The position numbers and the translations under genes were made by a program. From Paulownia fortunei (lineage: Eukaryota; Streptophyta; Magnoliopsida; Lamiales; Paulowniaceae), in NCBI GenBank assembly GCA_019321725.1, contig CM033124.1:6324001-6388000 (forward strand): 64,000 nucleotides of DNA. The letters run 5' to 3'. Shown one piece after another: positions 59,668 through 64,000 of this stretch; within the stretch, counting starts at the first letter, position 1, and each line of letters opens with the position of its first letter. A model generated the notes under the pieces. The model did not search any database. It was not told the DNA's origin and worked only from the letters and a program-made list of their open reading frames with translations.

Positions 59668-61057
59668 AATACCCAAAACTTGAAAATTTGCTTGTCCTCA
59701 AGTATCAAACATGAATTCTCAATAACAACCCCTCTATGAACCAGGTTTGCAAAGTCAAGAAAGATTTTTTCTAACATCTCATCTCAAAAGATTAGAAAAA
59801 TATACAAAGTTTACACGTCAACATGCATATTGGCTTTAGTTAACTTCATGGTCTTGTGTGTGTGAGTGTGAAAGTAGTAGTTTATCAATTTGCATTTATC
59901 ATCCGGATAGGTTTATAAAGCCAACTACTCCTATTAGATCAAAAGGACTTTCAAAATTTGTATTGTGAGGCTTCGATAATGGTGGAAAAATATGGAAAAT
60001 TGAGCTAAAAATTACCCATTTTACATAATCATACTAGAACCTTTATGAATGAGCACCAACTTCCTCGTCAATCCCTTCATTTTTCTTTATAGAACATTCC
60101 ATATTTTTTTTATTATCCCCAAACTTATTTCTTTTGTTGTATGAAATGGGGGTCTATTTATTTTATGGAGTTCAAATCATACACCTCAATTCATAATCTC
60201 TTTATTTTTAATCTTTTCTTCTTTTTAGTTTTATTTATTTGAACAATAATTCATTCAAGAATGATTATGTAAATGAGAAGAAAAAAGGTCAAAAATTGGA
60301 TTTTTTCATAAAGCTCGATAATGTCTATAGGGTGTCCAAAGAATTGTTTCAATAGGTTCAAGAGGGGACACTAGAGAATAATTCAAGTATAGGTTGGTTT
60401 CAAAGGCACAAACGGTCCAAAAATGGCCTATATCATCTCCCTAATGCTATATCACCTAGGATTTTGCCTCGACTAGTGATCAAACAAGTTCTTGGGGTTG
60501 GTGAGATCATTTAGGAAATAATTAGACCTTATAAACTATCTCTAAACAATTAAATATAACTCAACAAACTAGTTAGTGCAACAAGATTCACAAGATATTA
60601 TAAAGTAAATAAAATCAAATTTTGAAGTTCAGACACATAAACAAATGTACATTTCTAATATTCACTTTTTTCAAACATGCACATAGTTCAACACTAAATT
60701 TGATAATCAATAAACTAAACGAATCAATGAACTAAGCTCAATAAGTGACACATATGCATTAAACTTCTCAAGCAACAAATAATTATCCTAAGATCTTGAA
60801 CTCACCCTCTCCAAAACTTAATATAAGCATTATCCTCAATGATTGAGAGAATTGTAAAATAAAAGAATTTTTCTAAAAATGGGTGGTGTTCAGTCCTGAG
60901 TAGGAGGGTTTTCCAATGAAGATGATGAGTATGTAGGAAGGAATGGAGGTGGAGAAAATTCAATGGTGGTGTCCCCCAAATCAACACGTTGTATGGCCTG
61001 CATGTGTTGGATGGTGTGCTCTATGTATGTATGGAACCTCTCAATATGGCAATTCTA
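59668..61057 (-). other. Non-coding 3' tract of element E
   Basis: AT-rich, between the post-pol ORF and the LTR. No gene seen on either strand; the open stretches at 60802-60987 and 60943-61146 are short and unrecognised. Confidence 0.5.
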
Positions 61058-62024
61058 TCACCTCCTCATGCACAATATCTCTGCTTGCAAATCCTGAGTG
61101 GAATCCTGAGGTGAAGGGTAGGATGCAGTGGCAGTATGCTCAATAGGGGTTGTGTCTTGATGATCAACAAGAGGGATATGTTCTTCTCCTGGGTGGTCGT
61201 CGACTGCATTTTTCTCCTCAAGTATATATCCAACACTAGAGGGGTGGGGACTTCTATTCCATGTTATATAACTCATGATCTTTTCATGATCAATGAGTGA
61301 AGTAGGTTTTTTTTATCCCAGGTGACCCCTGCCTAGTTGGCTAATACATAAATGAGGGATGGTATAGCGAACCCACCTAAGGAACCTTTTTGAATGATAA
61401 AATCAATAGACTCCTGAATGTTGTAAGCTACATCAATACCCATGTTCTGTCTGGTAGCATAAAGAAGAAGTGCTCGACCTCTATTGACATGGCTATAATA
61501 AGTGGTGGGTTGTATCTTTGCACAAATGAAGTAATACCATGCCTTCCTTAAGTGATTGAGTTTGGATGTTGGAAATTTATTGGAGTCGCTGTGGTTGTTC
61601 ATTAATTTTGACCATTCGTTAGGCTCACAAATTATAAGCTTAAGGTCTGGTGGCCTGACTAAGAATTTTTGCATTTCCTCTCTGTTGATGTCAGGGAGAT
61701 GGCCTATTTGTTATAAGATACCATCTTACCTCGGACAAAGACTTAGTGGTGGTCATGCTCTTCCATATTAGCATAAAATTCCCAAATAACTTTAATCACC
61801 TTCGACTCTGGTTATGCAGGGAGGTGTACCCATTGCTTAGTTCTGATCGTGGTGAAAAAGTCCCTATCATCCCAAAAATTGGGATGAAGGCCCCTTTTTG
61901 GGATTAGATTTTTCTTATAAAACTTGAGGTATCTATCCTCCACCTCGGCACTCATAAAGTGCGTTTTGTAGAATGAAGTAGTAGCCAGGGCTTTGCCTTT
62001 TCTTATTGATTTCTTTGGGGCCAT
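61058..62024 (-). pseudogene. 'Putative plant transposon protein' ORF of element E
   Basis: Start ATG 62022-62024 (MAPKKSIRKGKALATTS). Then FMSAEVEDRYLKFYKKNLI, 'PKRGLHPNFW', a broken stretch around 61680-61810, and 'LNHLRKAWYYFICAKIQPT', 'RALLLYATRQNMGIDV' and GGFAIPSLIYVLAN (61333-61674), closing with an acidic His/Asp-rich tail to 61058. This is the plant-specific domain seen downstream of pol in some Athila-like retroelements. Function unknown. About three frame breaks. Upstream lies the duplicated segment 61998-62321 that repeats its first codons. Confidence 0.72.
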
Positions 62025-62321
62025 ATCTGTAAATGCATGTATGGAGAATAAATGCCAAAAATGAAAGTAGCCTATAAGTATTTCATGTAATGTTACCTCA
62101 CTTTCCCTTGTAAAGCTAGGGTGACATGAAAATGGAGTGATTGAATTCATTTGCAATCACTCCATTTTCTTGTTGATTTCTTTGGGGCCATATCTGTAAA
62201 TGCATGTAAGGAGAATAAATGCCAAAAATGAAAGTAGCCTATAAGTATTTCATGTAATGTTACCTCACTTTCCCTTGCAAAGCTAGGGTGACATGAAAAT
62301 GGAGTGATTGAATTCATTTGC
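61998..62321. repeat. 157-bp direct repeat with fold-back junction
   Basis: Units 61998-62154 and 62165-62321 (offset 167, about four differences). The junction holds a perfect 13-base inverted repeat: aatggagtgattg (62131-62143) and caatcactccatt (62154-62166) around a 10-base loop. Both units include the start of the MAPKK ORF. Confidence 0.93.
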
Positions 62322-62529
62322 CAACCATGTCATGTAATATGTACAGGAAATTGGTATTTTTTATGAAAATTTTGATTATGCATTCAATATAGATGATGAA
62401 ACATCAAAGTTCAAGCATTATTTCATCAAAATTTCAACTTAATTGGCAACGTTCATGAGAAACAAATAAATTAACCTCAAAATTACAATGCACATCAAGT
62501 GTTGGTAAAAAGTTCTTAACCAAATGTTT

Positions 62530-63420
62530 AAAATGTGGCTGGGGCATTGCATAATCCAAATGGCACTTTTTGAAAAGCAAAAGTACCATAAGGGCATGTG
62601 AATGTTGTTTTCTCTTGGTCTTTTGGTGCTATGGCAATCTGATTGTACCCCGAATAACCATCAAGAAAATAATAGTATTGATATCCTGCAAGTCGGTCTA
62701 ACATTTGATTAATAAATGGGAGGGGAGAATGGTCTTTATGAGTAGCTTTGTTGAGTTTTCTATAATCAATACATACTCGCTAACTTGTTACCCTTCTTGT
62801 TGGTATCAATTCATTGTTATCACTTTGAATTATGGTCATGCCACCCTTTTTTGGAACTACTTGAATCGGACTAACCCAAAAACTATCAAAAATTACATAA
62901 ATAATTCTAGCATTCAACCATTTGAAGACTTCATTTCTTGCAACCTCTTTCATTATAGGATTTAATCTACGTCGATGTTCAATAGATGGTTTGTAAGATT
63001 CTCCCATTAAGATTTTATGTATGACAATTGAAGGACTAATACCTTTTAAATAAAAAATTGACCAACCAATAGCATATTTATGCTCTATTTAAATATGAAG
63101 CAACTTTTTAACCTCTAAAGGAGATAGGGATGCTGAAATAATTACAGTATAAGTGTTTTTAGCACCTAGAAATTCATACCACAAATGCTGAGAAAGTGCT
63201 TTCAACTCTATTGATATGATTTATTCCTTGATTGTGGTATCTCCTATTGCTTCCTTGCATTTATCCTTCTTCAACTCTACCTCTCCTAATTCAAGAAAGA
63301 GAAAGTAATGCATTAAATCCTCATTATCAATATCATGGTCATTACCTTGCATTATGGAGTGAACAATGCATTGCTCTAAAGGTTCGGTAGGAATTTGTTT
63401 GAGAAAATGATCATGCAAGC
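62530..63420 (-). pseudogene. RT leader and RT N-terminal half, element E
   Basis: 63418-63221 has 'EPLEQCIVHSIMQGNDHDID' and a Lys/Glu-rich end. 'ALSQHLWYEFLGAKNTYTV' follows, then EHRRRLNPIMKEVARNEV, IIYVIFDSFWVSPIQVVPKK, 'ELIPTRRV', 'CIDYRKLNKATHKDHSPL', 'GYSGYNQIAIAPKDQEKT' and 'VPFGLCNAPATF'. It ends near 62530, before the catalytic Y/F-x-D-D box. Stops at several places. Athila-like family, the same as or close to element D. Confidence 0.87.
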
Positions 63421-64000
63421 AATTTTAACATTTCAATCCTATTACAAGTATGTGATTTCTATTGAAACTTTAATGCATGATAAATGTTGAAGATCACTTC
63501 ATCCTTATTAACTTTTAGAGTTAATTCACCGTATTGTACATCAATTAAAGCACGCCCAATAGCAAGGAATGGTTGACAAAGAATTAAAGAAATTTCTTGG
63601 TCGTCCTCCATCTCTAACATCACAAAATTTGTCGAAAATATGAATTTATCCACTTTTACCAATACTTCTTCAACAACTCCTCTTGGATAGGTGACAGACC
63701 TATCCACCAATTGCAAGGTGATAGTTGAAGGCTTGACTTCTCCAATTCTTAATTTTTTGAAAACAAAAAGTAGTATCCAATTAATGCTTGCTCCAAGATC
63801 ACATAATCCTTTATCAAAGAAAGATCCTCCTATGGTACAAGGAATAGTAAAACTCCCTAGATCCTTCAATTTTTTAGGAAGCTTTTTTTGTAAAATGGCA
63901 CTGTATTCCTCTGTGAGATTCACAATTTTAAATTCTACCAATTGTTTTTTTTCTTAACATCACATCTTTCATGAACTTGGCATAGTTGGACATTTGCTCA
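63421..64000 (-). pseudogene. Aspartic protease, element E (runs to window edge)
   Basis: Minus-strand open stretch 63941-63459 of 160 codons: 'EYSAILQKKLPKKLKDLGSF', TIPCTIGGSFFDKGLCDLGA (DLGAS kept), LRIGEVKPSTITLQLVDRS, 'GVVEEVLVKVDKFIF', 'ISLILCQPFLAIGRALID' (usually LGRPFLA) and GELTLKVNKDEVIFNI. A typical Athila-like protease; its N-terminal leader ('MSNYAKFMKD'-like, 63960-64000) is interrupted by a stop at 63955 and continues out of the window. Confidence 0.88.

Noticed and set aside
1..64000. Endogenous plant pararetrovirus (caulimovirid) sequence
   Set aside because: All RT and integrase stretches fit LTR retrotransposons with LTRs, primer sites and integrase; no movement or coat protein motifs seen.

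Overview
This is plant nuclear DNA, probably from a eudicot: AT-rich, with no bacterial gene organisation, no tRNA or rRNA gene that I could find, and almost entirely built of nested, decayed LTR retrotransposons. I identify Ty3/gypsy elements of Tekay/Del type, of Athila type and of Tat type, a Ty1/copia element, and several solo LTRs. Insertions were dated relative to each other from target-site duplications (TSDs) that can be read directly. I found no convincing intact single-copy host gene. The species cannot be named from this sequence.

Layout. 1-4800: Tekay-type element, with the 5' LTR cut by the window edge, gag-pol without integrase, and a truncated 3' LTR. 4801-8490: minus-strand copia gag with its LTR, then a copia-like remnant. 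9395-10768 and 21570-22060: one minus-strand retroelement ORF of the 'putative plant transposon protein' type, split by Athila copy A (10774-21564, TSD GAGAC), whose 5' LTR itself holds a Tekay solo LTR (TSD ACAGT). 23515-28250: Athila copy C on the minus strand. 28641-30790: gag-protease of another gypsy family (D), followed by a Tekay LTR fragment. 31948-34028: AT-rich spacer with a tandem array. 34034-36975: another solo LTR. 37034-40800: low-repeat island with no firm gene. 40803 to about 58840: Tat-type element with an antisense ORF. It is interrupted by Athila copy B (44050-50761, TSD GCAGT), a Tekay solo LTR (52358-54618) and another solo LTR (55662-57432, TSD GATCC). 58850-64000: minus-strand gypsy element E with protease, RT and a plant-transposon-type ORF downstream of pol.

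Most interesting system. Athila copy B carries, between its integrase tail and its 3' LTR, an intronless and almost complete LOG-type cytokinin-activating phosphoribohydrolase gene (46786-47405). The gene has one frameshift and changed residues in two motifs. Athila copy A carries the last ~60 codons of the same gene at the equivalent place, next to the same unknown upstream ORF. The capture therefore predates the divergence of the two copies. It appears to be a family-level feature: a retrotransposon lineage that picked up a processed hormone-activation gene and multiplied with it.
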